Source: Pigmentiphaga litoralis
Lineage (GTDB): Bacteria; Pseudomonadota; Gammaproteobacteria; Burkholderiales; Burkholderiaceae_B
Assembly: GCF_013408655.1 (NCBI RefSeq)
Contig: NZ_JACCBP010000001.1
Location: forward strand, 4,278,001-4,342,000
DNA length: 64,000 nucleotides
Direction of reading: 5' to 3'
Shown here piece after piece: positions 1 to 8,950 of this stretch; positions within the stretch are counted from its first letter, which is position 1, and each line of letters starts with the position of its first letter. The position numbers and the translations under genes were made by a program. A model generated the notes under the pieces. The model was not told the DNA's origin, ran no database searches, and worked only from the letters and a program-made list of their open reading frames with translations.

Positions 1-633
1 CAACTGGTTACCTTCGAGGGTGGGCAACCGGTCCTTCGGAATGATGGTGACGGCGTTGGTTGGCAGCAGTCCGAGCGAGGTAGGACGTGCTGCGCCTTCG
101 GCCTTCGTCCAGATTTCCATCGAATTCGGCGTGGTCAACGTGTTGTCGACCAGCGGGATCATCCGCAGTTCGCGCGGATTCGACGCATCCACCACCCAGC
201 CCGCCATGCTGCGGTCAGGCGACTGCAGCACCGCCACGTATTGCGTTTCCACGGTATTGATCGTCGGACGCAGCACCAGCGCTGCCGCCAGCAAGGCAGC
301 AAGCGCAAAGCCCGCGGCGCCGGTCCAGCGCCATACGTTCAAGCGCGACCAGAAGCCACCCTGCGGCGCGACCTGTGCGCCCCGTGGGTCATCCCGGTGC
401 GAAAACGCAGGCAAGCGCTGCTCGATCCGACCCCACAACGTCGCCGGCGTCTCCGCAGGCTTGGCCACCAGATTCAGGCTGAACAGCCGGTCCTGCCACT
501 CGTACACCTCGCGGCGCACCTTGAAGTTGCCGGCCATCTCGCGTTCGAACGCGTCGCGCTCTTCGCCACGCAAGGTCCCAAGCACATACTCGCCCGCAGT
601 GGCGCTCAGTTCGTCATCGTCCTGGAAATTCAT
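1..633 (-). CDS. anti-sigma factor, RskA-like (3' end cut by window edge)
   Basis: Membrane-anchored anti-sigma factor expected to bind and hold the ECF sigma factor encoded just upstream. The N-terminal ~80 residues are an acidic cytoplasmic sigma-binding region beginning MNFQDDDELSATAGEYVLG. One membrane segment lies near residues 100-118 (about WTGAAGFALAALLAALVL). A periplasmic RskA-type domain follows, with MAGWVVDASNPREL and EIWTKAEG, and runs off the window. The ATG overlaps the sigma stop codon (ATGA), so the two are translationally coupled. I see no CHCC zinc-binding cluster, which points to the RskA class rather than a ZAS anti-sigma. The signal sensed is unknown. Confidence 0.85.
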   Translation of the reverse strand, partial: MNFQDDDELSATAGEYVLGTLRGEERDAFEREMAGNFKVRREVYEWQDRLFSLNLVAKPAETPATLWGRIEQRLPAFSHRDDPRGAQVAPQGGFWSRLNVWRWTGAAGFALAALLAAALVLRPTINTVETQYVAVLQSPDRSMAGWVVDASNPRELRMIPLVDNTLTTPNSMEIWTKAEGAARPTSLGLLPTNAVTIIPKDRLPTLEGNQL

Positions 634-1181
634 GACATGCATTCCTTGAGCGCGGTCAGCCCCCGCCGTATCCATGACTTGATCGTGCCGAGCGGCGTAT
701 TGAGCGTCTCGGCAATCTGCTCGTGCGAATAGCCATCCACGAACGCGAGCACGATCGACTGCTGACGCTTTTCATCGAGATGCTTCATGCATTCGGCAAA
801 CGCATCGGTATCCAGACCTTCCTGCTCCACCGGCTGCTGCTGATCGGCCAGGTAATGCAGCGTCTCGTCTTCCGTGACGTCCATCCGTGCGTCTTTGCGG
901 ATCTCGTTCAGCGCCCGATATCGCACCACGCTGTAGATCCAGCCACGGCCAGATCCCAGACTGGGATCAAAGGTCGAAGCTTTTTCCCAGATCTGCAGAA
1001 AGGCATCCTGCAGCACCTCTTCCGCCAGTTCGCGCCGACGGACCAGGCGCGTTGCCACGCCCAGCAACCGGCGCGATTCGCGCATATAGATCGCGCGCAA
1101 GGCAAACCGCTCGCCCCGGGCACAGGCGGCCAGGGCGGATTCGTAGTCGAAATCGATGTCGCTGTTAGCGCTAGGTGGCAT
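630..1181 (-). CDS. ECF RNA polymerase sigma factor (sigma-70 family)
   Basis: Alternative sigma factor of 183 residues, the usual ECF size. Region 2 (about residues 25-95) holds the -10 recognition and core-binding helices, including ELAEEVLQDAFLQIWEKA and GWIYSVVRYRALNEIRK. Region 4 (about 130-180) has the helix-turn-helix HEQIAETLNTPLGTIKSWIRR that reads the -35 element. It overlaps the downstream anti-sigma gene by 4 bp, a typical ECF operon that is usually autoregulated. The coupled RskA-type partner suggests a SigK/RpoE-like envelope or oxidative stress regulon, but the subgroup cannot be assigned by eye. Confidence 0.93.
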   Translation of the reverse strand: MPPSANSDIDFDYESALAACARGERFALRAIYMRESRRLLGVATRLVRRRELAEEVLQDAFLQIWEKASTFDPSLGSGRGWIYSVVRYRALNEIRKDARMDVTEDETLHYLADQQQPVEQEGLDTDAFAECMKHLDEKRQQSIVLAFVDGYSHEQIAETLNTPLGTIKSWIRRGLTALKECMS

Positions 1182-1276
1182 GAATGAGGTCGCCCGTTGA
1201 CTGCGTTTGCAAGAGTCGCCGTCACTGTACCGGGGGCAGCGATCCTAGTGAAGAGCCGAGTGCCCCTTGTTACGAC

Positions 1277-2191
1277 TCAGCGCAGTCCCGCCGTCGACCC
1301 TACCAGCCACAACAGCGCAGGCGCCAGCGCCAGGAAACTCAACGTCGACACCAGCACGGCGCCCGCAGCCGCATCGCCCATGTCGGTATAGCGGCGGGCG
1401 TACATATAGCTCACCGCCGCGCAGGGCATCGCCATCTGCAGGGCCAGAATGTTCGAGAACTCTTCCGGCAGCCCTATCAACCATCCCGCGGCATAACCCG
1501 CCGCCAACCCCAGCAGCAATCGCATCGTGCCCACGATGGATCCGATGCGCAACCCGGCCGCAGGGATGACCGCCAACGCATGACCCAGGCTGAGCAACAT
1601 CAGCGGTACCGTCAGACTACCCAGCAGCTTGGTCGACTCGATGATCCAGTCTGGCGGCACCCAGGCAAACAACCGGCACAGCGCCGCCGACACCGACGCG
1701 ATAAGAATAGGGCTCTTCCACGGCGCCGCAATCCCCTGCGTGTTGGGCAGAAAGCGAACACCTATCGTGTGCTGAATGAACGAGCACACGGCAAAAAACG
1801 CGATGGCAGTGGAAAGACCGGCATCGCCAAATGCCAGGTAGGAAATGGGCAAGCCAAGATTGCCTGCGTTTGGAAAGGTCGCCGTCTGCAGCAATTTGCG
1901 AACTGGCTGACCCGTGACCTTCAAAGCCACCGCACAGGCCACCGCACACAATCCCAAGGCCAACGCCGTCGCACCGGCCACATTGGCCAGAACTTCATTC
2001 GACAGCTTTGCAGTGACCAGGGTGCTGAAGACCAAAGCCGGTGTGGATACCGACGTCGCCAGCACAGTAATGAACTGCGCCGCGAACGGATAGTTTTTCT
2101 TGCCCCAGACCACGCCCACGCCCACGCACACCACCAAGGGCGCAAGCACTGACAGCATCGAAAAATAAAAGTGGAGGACCGCACCCATCAT
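1277..2191 (-). CDS. AEC family (auxin efflux carrier-type) transporter
   Basis: Inner-membrane carrier of about 304 residues. Hydrophobic segments fill the sequence in the two-bundle AEC pattern, for example APLVVCVGVGVVWG near the N-terminus and the FPNAGNLGLPISYLAFGD motif near residue 110, which is typical of the family. Relatives move dicarboxylates or other organic anions; the substrate here is unknown. The frame is open further upstream, but that extra ~68 residues is Arg/Cys-rich and not membrane-like, so I start at the paired ATG codons giving MMGAVLHF. No clear Shine-Dalgarno is visible, so the start could also be the next Met about 11 codons in. Confidence 0.85.
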   Translation of the reverse strand: MMGAVLHFYFSMLSVLAPLVVCVGVGVVWGKKNYPFAAQFITVLATSVSTPALVFSTLVTAKLSNEVLANVAGATALALGLCAVACAVALKVTGQPVRKLLQTATFPNAGNLGLPISYLAFGDAGLSTAIAFFAVCSFIQHTIGVRFLPNTQGIAAPWKSPILIASVSAALCRLFAWVPPDWIIESTKLLGSLTVPLMLLSLGHALAVIPAAGLRIGSIVGTMRLLLGLAAGYAAGWLIGLPEEFSNILALQMAMPCAAVSYMYARRYTDMGDAAAGAVLVSTLSFLALAPALLWLVGSTAGLR

Positions 2192-2485
2192 GCGGCTCGC
2201 ACAACACGAGCAAGGGACAGGGCGGATCCGAAGTGCGGCAGGGGAGGCATCGTTGCAGACTGAGTAGGCACGGAGGAGGGCGGTCGGCAAGCGATTCGCG
2301 ACGGCAAGGATAACGCGAACACTTGTCGAGAAAACAGGTGCGTCGTTCGAGGGCGTTGTTCTCAAGCAGCATTCATGCCGGCGCGCTGCCGCCACAGCAA
2401 GTATTCAGGTCTGGGTCAGACGGTCCACTGCGGCACCTGACGATCAGCAAACGGCGTGATGGCCCTTGCCCGGATGCCAAGTGGG

Positions 2486-2953
2486 CTACTTGGCGTCAGC
2501 CTTGGTTGCGTAAGAAAACGCAGGCATCGCCTTGACCAGGTCTTTGGTCGCGCCAGGCAAGACCAGTCGCCCCTGTTGCTCGCGGATCTTGGTCGCTTCA
2601 ATCGCCACATCGTGCTTGCCCACACCAATGAAGCCGCCCGCCGACACGATCAAGTAGGACACGCTTTTGGCAGGATCAATGATCAGGTCTTCGACTTTTC
2701 CAAGCCGCTCGCCGCTTTCGTTGTAGACCGGCTTGCCAAGCAGGCTTTTCTTGACGCTCCAACCTGGCGCAGGTTGATCAAGATCGGTGAACGCCTTGCC
2801 CAGCGACATCGACCCGGCCACCTGGGCGTAGGACGAGGTAGCCAGGCAAGCCATCACGAAGACTCCGGTGGCAAGCATGGCGGCGAGCGCCGAGGGGGAT
2901 ACGGCACGAGAAACGACGGCCGTCGATGCGGAATGGGGGGCGGGGATGCGCAT
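2486..2953 (-). CDS. exported PRC-barrel domain protein
   Basis: About 155 residues. The N-terminus (MRIPAPHS then a hydrophobic stretch ending TSSYAQ) looks like a signal peptide, so the protein is probably periplasmic or surface-located. The C-terminal ~90 residues are a PRC-barrel: LLGKPVYNESGERLGKVEDL, then SYLIVSAGGFIGVGKHDVAI. This fold occurs in photosynthetic reaction centre H subunits, RimM and many small stress-associated proteins of Burkholderiales. The start was chosen because it directly begins the signal peptide; an upstream in-frame extension has no signal character. The exact role is unknown. Confidence 0.8.
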   Translation of the reverse strand: MRIPAPHSASTAVVSRAVSPSALAAMLATGVFVMACLATSSYAQVAGSMSLGKAFTDLDQPAPGWSVKKSLLGKPVYNESGERLGKVEDLIIDPAKSVSYLIVSAGGFIGVGKHDVAIEATKIREQQGRLVLPGATKDLVKAMPAFSYATKADAK

Positions 2954-3096
2954 GAGTGAAATGACGTGAACTGGACCGTTGTTCTTATAGCACCGGCGTT
3001 CTGGCGCCCTACCGCTGGAATCGTTGCAGGTGTTACCGGTCTCGCCCACGCGACAGGGACCGGGGGCGGTCGTTTGACAGGCCATAGGGCGCGAAA

Positions 3097-3140
3097 GATA
3101 ACTTCTTGCTTATCAATGACAGATAAGCCCGTGCTTATCT
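3097..3140. promoter_or_regulatory. two tandem inverted repeats, probable LysR operator
   Basis: The 269-bp divergent gap between the PRC-barrel gene and the LysR gene contains AGATAAGC-CCGT-GCTTATCT at 3121-3140, with perfect 8-bp arms. Just upstream is a second dyad with the same half-site, GATAA-N8-TTATC at 3097-3114. Repeated half-sites in a divergent LysR gap are typical of an autoregulatory operator. That it is bound by this LysR is inference. Confidence 0.6.
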
Positions 3141-3222
3141 ATGGGCCACTTCTTTATTTTGGCTAGGACATTTCCATGCACTTGGCCACTATGCGGCGGC
3201 TTGCTTCTCTACACTTGAATCC

Positions 3223-4155
3223 ATGTACACGGCATCTCTGCGTCCTCTTCGGTATCTGCAATTGGTGGTGGCGCACGGTTCGTTCCGCGCTGCGGGCCTT
3301 GCTGCGGGTATCAGCCAGCCGGCCATCAGCCAGGCGATGAAAAGACTCGAGCGTGAATGGTGCATGCCGTTGTTTGAAAAAGAAGGGCGCCGAAAGCGGC
3401 CGACGGCGCAGGCGCTGCGCGTCCTTAATCGATTGGCAGAGATCGGTAATGCGCTCGAATCCCTGGCCACGGAGCCGGTAGACGATTCGGCAATACGCGC
3501 ACTTGCAACGGCCCCATCGACGTCGACGCTAACGGTCGGGATGGCGCCAGCGGCGGCATTGCTTTACGGGCCGGTTATTGAAGAGGTGTGGCGAAGTCAC
3601 CATCCCGACGGCAGGCTGCAAGTCGTTAATAGTCACTCCGAAGGCATGTTGGCCGCGCTGGATCGGGCGGAAATCGACCTCGTCATCGCGCCGCAGTCTG
3701 TTGGCCGCCCCTCGGCGGGCCGGGTGACGCAGTCGTTGCATACGGCCAAGCCCGTGTTGTGTGCCCGCGCGGGTCACCCTTTGACTCGTGCTACCTCGCT
3801 AGAACAGATCGTCGCTGCAGGGTGGGCCGTGGAAAGCGACGATGGCGCCGGCGCAACGGTCATTCGCGAGGCGTTACGGGCGCGGCGGCTTGCGCTGCCA
3901 CGTATCCGTGTGGAGTGTAGCGATTACCCGGCACTGTTTGATGTCGTCGCGCGCAGCGATCTTCTTTGTGTCGTTCCGCATCCGGTGCTCCTTCCTTGCG
4001 ATGATCCGCCGCGTCTCGTGCCGCTGCGTATTCAGGATCCTTTGCCTGACTATGACGTCTCGGTTTCATGGCAGGCGCTGCCGCGGCACAGGGTGGCCGC
4101 GGCGGTGCTGGCGATTGTCCGTGCACTGACGGCCTTGCCGTCGCACCTGCACTGA
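3223..4155 (+). CDS. LysR family transcriptional regulator
   Basis: DNA-binding regulator of 310 residues. The N-terminal winged helix-turn-helix is at residues 5-65, with RAAGLAAGISQPAISQAMKR as the recognition region. The rest is the periplasmic-binding-like effector domain, including LAALDRAEIDLVIAP near residue 145. The ligand is unknown. Tandem dyads lie 80-125 bp upstream. The divergent neighbour is the PRC-barrel gene and the downstream convergent neighbour an SDR, so no obvious pathway target is adjacent. Confidence 0.9.
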   Translation: MYTASLRPLRYLQLVVAHGSFRAAGLAAGISQPAISQAMKRLEREWCMPLFEKEGRRKRPTAQALRVLNRLAEIGNALESLATEPVDDSAIRALATAPSTSTLTVGMAPAAALLYGPVIEEVWRSHHPDGRLQVVNSHSEGMLAALDRAEIDLVIAPQSVGRPSAGRVTQSLHTAKPVLCARAGHPLTRATSLEQIVAAGWAVESDDGAGATVIREALRARRLALPRIRVECSDYPALFDVVARSDLLCVVPHPVLLPCDDPPRLVPLRIQDPLPDYDVSVSWQALPRHRVAAAVLAIVRALTALPSHLH

Positions 4156-4229
4156 AACCCCACCACCCGACGTTCCCCTACTGCTGCCGCGCCGTCCCCC
4201 AAGCCCGGCACCTTTGCCACACGCGTTGC

Positions 4230-5162
4230 TTACCGGGCTGCGGACCAAGGCACGTTTGACGGGGTCGTGCCATTGGCAGCGATATCGGCGTCCGTGGAAT
4301 ACGCGACGTCCTTTTGCGCTTCGAACGCGGCCAGCCTGTCGGTGAGCGCGGCATGCACGAGGGTGTATGCGTCGCTGCCGAGCAGCAGCCGTCTGGGTGC
4401 AGGTGACTGGTCGACCGACGCGATCATGGCAGCGGCCATCTTTCCGGCATCTCCTGGCGTAGGGAACGCACTTGCCGCAAGCATGCGGCGGGTATCGCCG
4501 ACCGCGGTGGCGTCGTAGGCGTCCATCGCAGACGCGTTCACCAAGCCGGCCGACCCGAAGCTGGTCAGCGCGCTGCCGGGTTCGACCAGGGTCGTCTGGA
4601 TGTTGAAGGGTGCGACTTCCTGGGCAAGCGATTCGTAGAAGCCTTCCATTGCCCACTTGCTGGTGTGATAAAGGCTAAGCGCGGGGAAGGCGATGTGACC
4701 ACCCATCGACGACAACTGCATGAGCCGGCCGCCGCCTTGCTTTCGCAAATGCGGCAATGCCGCACGCGCAACGCGTATCGAGCCGAGCACGTTGGTATCG
4801 AGCTGGTGGCGGATCTGTGCGTCTGTCACTTCTTCAGCTGCGCCGAGCAGTCCATAGCCCGCGTTGCTGATGACAACGTCAATCCGGCCCAGGGTGGCGA
4901 ATGCGGCATCGACGACACGCTGGATGGCGTCGCCATCGGTGACGTCGAGTGCCATGACGTGAAGGCGATCACCATGTTCGGCCTTCAGATCGTTGAGTGC
5001 GTCCACCTTCCGCAGGGTGGCGACCACGTTATCCCCGCGCGCCAGGAGTTGTTCAGTCAATGCACGGCCGAAGCCGCTGGACGTGCCGGTGATCAACCAG
5101 TTGCGTTTCGGTGCGATGGCGGAAGGCATCGGGTGAGTCGCGAATGTGTGTTGTTGGGTCAT
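4230..5162 (-). CDS. SDR family NAD(P)-dependent oxidoreductase
   Basis: Classical short-chain dehydrogenase of about 310 residues. The Rossmann nucleotide-binding motif TGTSSGFGRAL is near residue 25, followed by the NAG-type motif ISNAGYGLLG. The catalytic Ser lies in MQLSSMGG and the YxxxK pair in LYHTSKWAMEGF. The start is supported by an AAGGAG about 7 bp upstream of the ATG. A LysR gene is divergently transcribed 170 bp away and probably controls it. The substrate cannot be read from the sequence. Confidence 0.9.
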   Translation of the reverse strand: MTQQHTFATHPMPSAIAPKRNWLITGTSSGFGRALTEQLLARGDNVVATLRKVDALNDLKAEHGDRLHVMALDVTDGDAIQRVVDAAFATLGRIDVVISNAGYGLLGAAEEVTDAQIRHQLDTNVLGSIRVARAALPHLRKQGGGRLMQLSSMGGHIAFPALSLYHTSKWAMEGFYESLAQEVAPFNIQTTLVEPGSALTSFGSAGLVNASAMDAYDATAVGDTRRMLAASAFPTPGDAGKMAAAMIASVDQSPAPRRLLLGSDAYTLVHAALTDRLAAFEAQKDVAYSTDADIAANGTTPSNVPWSAAR

Positions 5163-5332
5163 GGAGAACTCCTTGTTGTCAGGGTTCCCATCGTAGGCGC
5201 GGCAACTATGAAGATATAGACTGCAAAACGCCATGCGCTTTGTTCCAGAGGTTCATAATTAAAAATTGGTGGACGGGGCGCCTGCCTGAACACTTGGCCT
5301 GATTCGCGGTTTGAAGATGCACCACCAGGAGG

Positions 5333-6289
5333 TTGAACATGACATCCATCGATGCCCTTGATGGCGTGACGCTTTTTCTTGCCGTGGCGGAAGCACGCAG
5401 CTTTACCGGGGCGGCGGCTCGGCTGGGCGTGACGCCAACTGCAGTGAGCAAGGCGGTGCGCGTGATGGAGGCGCGGCACGGGGTGGCGCTGTTTCAGCGC
5501 ACGACACGCCGAGTGGCGCTGACTGAAGCGGGTGCGGCGTTGTTGCTGCGACTGCGACCGGCTGCGGCGGAAATCGGTGATGCGCTTGCTGCGTTGGGCA
5601 CCTATCGCGATCGTCCGACCGGCACGTTGCGTCTGACGGTGCCGATGATGGCGCGCCGCTTCATGCTGCCGCTGATTGCGGAGTCTGCGCGGGCTTATCC
5701 GGATGTGACCGTTGACGTGTCGCTCGATGATGCGATTGTCGATTTGGTTGAGGGCGGCTTTGACGCGGGCGTTCGACTTGGCGAGTCCATTGAAAAGGAC
5801 ATGATCGCCGTGGCGTTGACCCCGGAGATCCGGTGGTCGATCGTTGGCACGCCGGCCTATTTTGGGCGAGCAGGGCGGCCGCGCAAGCCAGAAGATTTGG
5901 TAGCGCATTCAGCTGTGCGGTATCGCTTTCCAGGGTCGGGTGCGGTGCATCGTTGGGGCTTTCGCCGCGGCAAGCGTTCCTTTGTGGTGGATGTGGGCGG
6001 GAAGCTGATCGTCGATGACCGACAGTTGCTGGTCGATCTGGCGGCTCAAGGTCTTGGCCTGGCTTTCGCGTCGCACGTCGAGGTGCGAGACCGTGTCGAC
6101 GGAGGCGTTCTGGAATCGGTGCTTGACGCCTTTATTCCGAGCGACGCCGGGATGTATCTGTGCTTTCCGGCACGATCACAAACTCAACTGAAACTGCGTG
6201 CATTCATTGACCTGGCGCGTGAAGTGACCAGACGGCCTGACTACGTTGCTCTGTCCGCCGGCAACGTGCCGATGGAGTCCGCGCCATGA
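5333..6289 (+). CDS. LysR family transcriptional regulator
   Basis: About 318 residues (or 316 if the second Met at 5339 is used). The winged HTH is in the first 65 residues, with TGAAARLGVTPTAVSKAVRV. The effector domain carries the CrgA/DsdC-like run DVSLDDAIVDLVEGGFDAGVR. It is divergent from the SDR gene, its likely target. Its last four bases overlap the start of the next gene (ATGA), so it is co-transcribed and translationally coupled with an IclR regulator. Two coupled regulators of different families is an uncommon arrangement. Confidence 0.9.
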   Translation: MNMTSIDALDGVTLFLAVAEARSFTGAAARLGVTPTAVSKAVRVMEARHGVALFQRTTRRVALTEAGAALLLRLRPAAAEIGDALAALGTYRDRPTGTLRLTVPMMARRFMLPLIAESARAYPDVTVDVSLDDAIVDLVEGGFDAGVRLGESIEKDMIAVALTPEIRWSIVGTPAYFGRAGRPRKPEDLVAHSAVRYRFPGSGAVHRWGFRRGKRSFVVDVGGKLIVDDRQLLVDLAAQGLGLAFASHVEVRDRVDGGVLESVLDAFIPSDAGMYLCFPARSQTQLKLRAFIDLAREVTRRPDYVALSAGNVPMESAP

Positions 6290-7110
6290 GCGAGGTCATC
6301 GGACCGGTTGCACGCGCGTTGGACGTTCTTCGCGCCATGAACCACCAGCCGCAAAGCACGTTGCTCAGCCTGCATCATGCGACCGGTCTGCCCAAATCGA
6401 CGCTGCATCGTTTGCTCGCAACGCTTCGGAGCGAAGGGTACGTGCGCGTCGATGTGGTCCGAGGTCGATATACGCTGACCGCCAAGGTGCGTGAACTCAG
6501 TGAAGGCTATGGCGAGCCAGAGGGCGTGGTCGATATTGCCGCGCCCGTGTTGCGCCACATCACCCGCAGCACCGGGTTGCCGCTGGCGATCGGTGTGCTT
6601 GACCAGGGCCGCATCGTTGTGCGGTACAGCAGCATGCCCTACAGCCCGATCGGGTCTGAACACAGCACCATCGGTCACGCGCACGATCTGCTCCGATCTG
6701 GCATGGGACAAGCGTTTCTGGCGTGGTGCAGCGAGACGCAACGAGCCCGCCTGATGCAAAGGCTGCTGCTGGACATATCGGACACCGATGGTAGCGAGTG
6801 GCCCAAGATGCAGTCAGTCGAGATGCAGGTGCGCGAGGCCATCGCGGCAACGCGTGCAAGAGGCTACGGTTTTCGGCCGGCAGAGGGGCGTGGCGCCAGT
6901 GCCACGCTGGCGCTACCGGTGCTGATGGACGGTGACGTGGTGGCGGTGGTGTCGCTGACCACCTTCGGCGCGTTGCTGGTGCAAGACGGGTTGCAGGAGT
7001 GCCTGGCGGTGTTGCAACGGTGCCGCGATGACGTCATGCACCTTCTGGCGCCGCACCGCGAGGCTGCGGTGAACGGTTCGGGTTCCGTGACGCGGAATGT
7101 TGAGCCGTAG
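6286..7110 (+). CDS. IclR family transcriptional regulator
   Basis: About 274 residues. The N-terminal winged helix covers roughly residues 5-65 and includes TGLPKSTLHRLLATLRSEGY. The C-terminal IclR effector domain contains GQAFLAWCSE and ends in the conserved AxALxVPV-like stretch ATLALPVLMDG. Relatives control aromatic and short-chain acid catabolism. It overlaps the LysR gene by 4 bp and precedes an FAH-family enzyme gene by about 90 bp, its most likely target. Confidence 0.9.
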   Translation: MSEVIGPVARALDVLRAMNHQPQSTLLSLHHATGLPKSTLHRLLATLRSEGYVRVDVVRGRYTLTAKVRELSEGYGEPEGVVDIAAPVLRHITRSTGLPLAIGVLDQGRIVVRYSSMPYSPIGSEHSTIGHAHDLLRSGMGQAFLAWCSETQRARLMQRLLLDISDTDGSEWPKMQSVEMQVREAIAATRARGYGFRPAEGRGASATLALPVLMDGDVVAVVSLTTFGALLVQDGLQECLAVLQRCRDDVMHLLAPHREAAVNGSGSVTRNVEP

Positions 7111-7201
7111 CGGTTTGCGGGCAGGCGGGTGTTGGCTACGCTGGTCTTTGGGCCAAAACCCGTAAGTGCCCGTGCACGCATGCCCACATACCGAGACCTG
7201 C

Positions 7202-8209
7202 ATGAAACTCGCCAGCTTCGCTTTGACCGATACACCCGACGTCGCACGACTTGCCTTCGTCATTGATGACACGACATGGTTTCCCGTGACGGAAGCATGC
7301 CAGGCCGTTGGCACGACTCTCGCGCTGATCCCTTTGACCATTCACCACGCCATCGAGGCCGGGCCCGATGTCTGGCACGAGCTTGCCCGCGTTGCGGACA
7401 CGTTGACCTCGTGGTCTTCGTTGACATCGTCCACGAAAGTCGCGCCGTTGGATCTTGCTGCATTGATCGTCCTTCCTGCCGTGCAGACCCCATCCAAGCT
7501 TGCCTGCCTGGCACTGAACAACAGTGCGAATGTCGACCGTATCGTGAAGGGACCCTCGCATCCGGCGGTGTTCACCAAGCCCCTGACTGCGCTGGTCGGG
7601 CATGGCAGTGCCATCCGCCTCAAACCCCATTACGGGCGGGTGCATCCTGAACCGGAGCTGGCTGTCATCATCGGCAAACGGGCCACTGACATTGCAGCCG
7701 CGGATGCGTATGACCATGTGTTCGGCTACACCATCCACAACGATCTGACCTCGCCCACCATGCGGGACGAAGACAGCTTCCACTATCGGGCCATTCATCC
7801 GGCTGCGGAGGGGCAAGGCGAAGGCATCCGGTATGTCGAGAGCCATGTCTCGTACAGCGGTCGCTACAAGGGGTCGGATACGTTCTCGGCGCTGGGACCC
7901 TGGATCGTGACGAAAGACGAGATCGTCGATCCGCACAGCTTGGACATTTCCTGCCATGTGCGCGATGAGTGTTTTGCCAGCGACAACACCATCAATCTGT
8001 TCCACAAGGTGCCCGAGGTGCTGGCCTTCCTGTCCGGCTACATGACCTTGCTGCCGGGCGATGTGGTGTCGATGGGGACGGCGTTGGCATCGGGCGGCAA
8101 GCCGGGCAGGGCGGTGCAGAACGCGGACTTGAACAAGATGGGCGGGCCGGTCAGTGTGACGATCGAACGGATCGGCACCCTGAGCAACCCTGTGGATCGC
8201 AGTGTCTAG
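7202..8209 (+). CDS. fumarylacetoacetate hydrolase (FAH) family protein
   Basis: About 335 residues. The FAH catalytic domain occupies roughly residues 110-330. It includes the metal-binding Glu pair in HPEPELAVIIGKRATDI, the loop VFGYTIHNDLTSPTMRDED and the ending LPGDVVSMGTALASGG. The family cleaves C-C bonds of diketo acids or isomerises/decarboxylates oxo-diacids in aromatic catabolism; 2-hydroxyhepta-2,4-dienedioate isomerase-like activity is possible. An upstream in-frame Met would add a Cys/His-rich tail, so the start giving MKLASFAL is preferred. It follows an IclR gene. Confidence 0.83.
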   Translation: MKLASFALTDTPDVARLAFVIDDTTWFPVTEACQAVGTTLALIPLTIHHAIEAGPDVWHELARVADTLTSWSSLTSSTKVAPLDLAALIVLPAVQTPSKLACLALNNSANVDRIVKGPSHPAVFTKPLTALVGHGSAIRLKPHYGRVHPEPELAVIIGKRATDIAAADAYDHVFGYTIHNDLTSPTMRDEDSFHYRAIHPAAEGQGEGIRYVESHVSYSGRYKGSDTFSALGPWIVTKDEIVDPHSLDISCHVRDECFASDNTINLFHKVPEVLAFLSGYMTLLPGDVVSMGTALASGGKPGRAVQNADLNKMGGPVSVTIERIGTLSNPVDRSV

Positions 8210-8850
8210 GTCGCGCGCAAGGTCGCGAGCTTCGCGCCGAAGCCAAGGAATACAACGCCGGTGATGCCCTTCAGCCATCGCTGAAAGCCGGGCTGGCGTG
8301 CGGCGTTGGCGACCCGGCCGAGCAGCAGGACCAGCAGGCCGCACCAGATCGCATTGAGCAGGGCGTGGATCGATACCAGGGTCAGGGTCGAGCCGACGGC
8401 CATGTGTCCGTCCGCGCCGTGCGGAACGAACTGTGGAAACACCGCAAGGTAGAACATGGAAACCTTGGGATTGAGCACGTTGGTCAGGAAACCCTCTGCG
8501 AATGCACGGGGCAGGCGGCGCGGCTTGGCTGCGGGATCCGCGGACGGGGTCATGGCGTCGCCTCGCCAGGCGCCGATCAACGCCTTGACGCCGATCCAGC
8601 ACAGGTAGCACGCGCCTGCCATCTTGACGATGAAGAACGCGTGCGCCGACTGCGCAAGGATCAGCGAGATGCCAAGGATGGACAGTGCGCCGTGCAGATA
8701 GAACGCGGCAACAAAGCCTGCGATGTTGGCGAAGCCGGCGATGCGACCCGAGGCCGGCACCGTCTTGGTGACCAGCACGCTGTTGGGTCCGGGGGACATC
8801 ACCAGCAGGGCGGCCACGGAAGCAAATGAGAGCAGTTCGGCAAGGGACAT
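8206..8850 (-). CDS. LysE family translocator (amino acid exporter)
   Basis: Inner-membrane exporter of 214 residues with about six hydrophobic segments. It has the LysE/RhtB signature near the N-terminus, VMSPGPNSVLVTKTV, and the helix ACYLCWIGVKALIGAW near residue 75. The family exports basic or neutral amino acids and homoserine lactones. It converges with the FAH gene and overlaps it by 4 bp at the 3' ends. Confidence 0.9.
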   Translation of the reverse strand: MSLAELLSFASVAALLVMSPGPNSVLVTKTVPASGRIAGFANIAGFVAAFYLHGALSILGISLILAQSAHAFFIVKMAGACYLCWIGVKALIGAWRGDAMTPSADPAAKPRRLPRAFAEGFLTNVLNPKVSMFYLAVFPQFVPHGADGHMAVGSTLTLVSIHALLNAIWCGLLVLLLGRVANAARQPGFQRWLKGITGVVFLGFGAKLATLRAT

Positions 8851-8950
8851 GACGAGATCCAGGAGGGGATCCGGGTCGCTTGCCCGGAAGCAGGGTTGAT
8901 GCGCGTAGCTTACCTGTGCGCCGCATTGCCAGGCCGTGCCGCGCCACGCG

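Noticed and set aside
1184-2152. A 322-codon plus-strand frame
   Set aside because: Antisense to the AEC transporter and full of Arg/Gln/His; no start signal.
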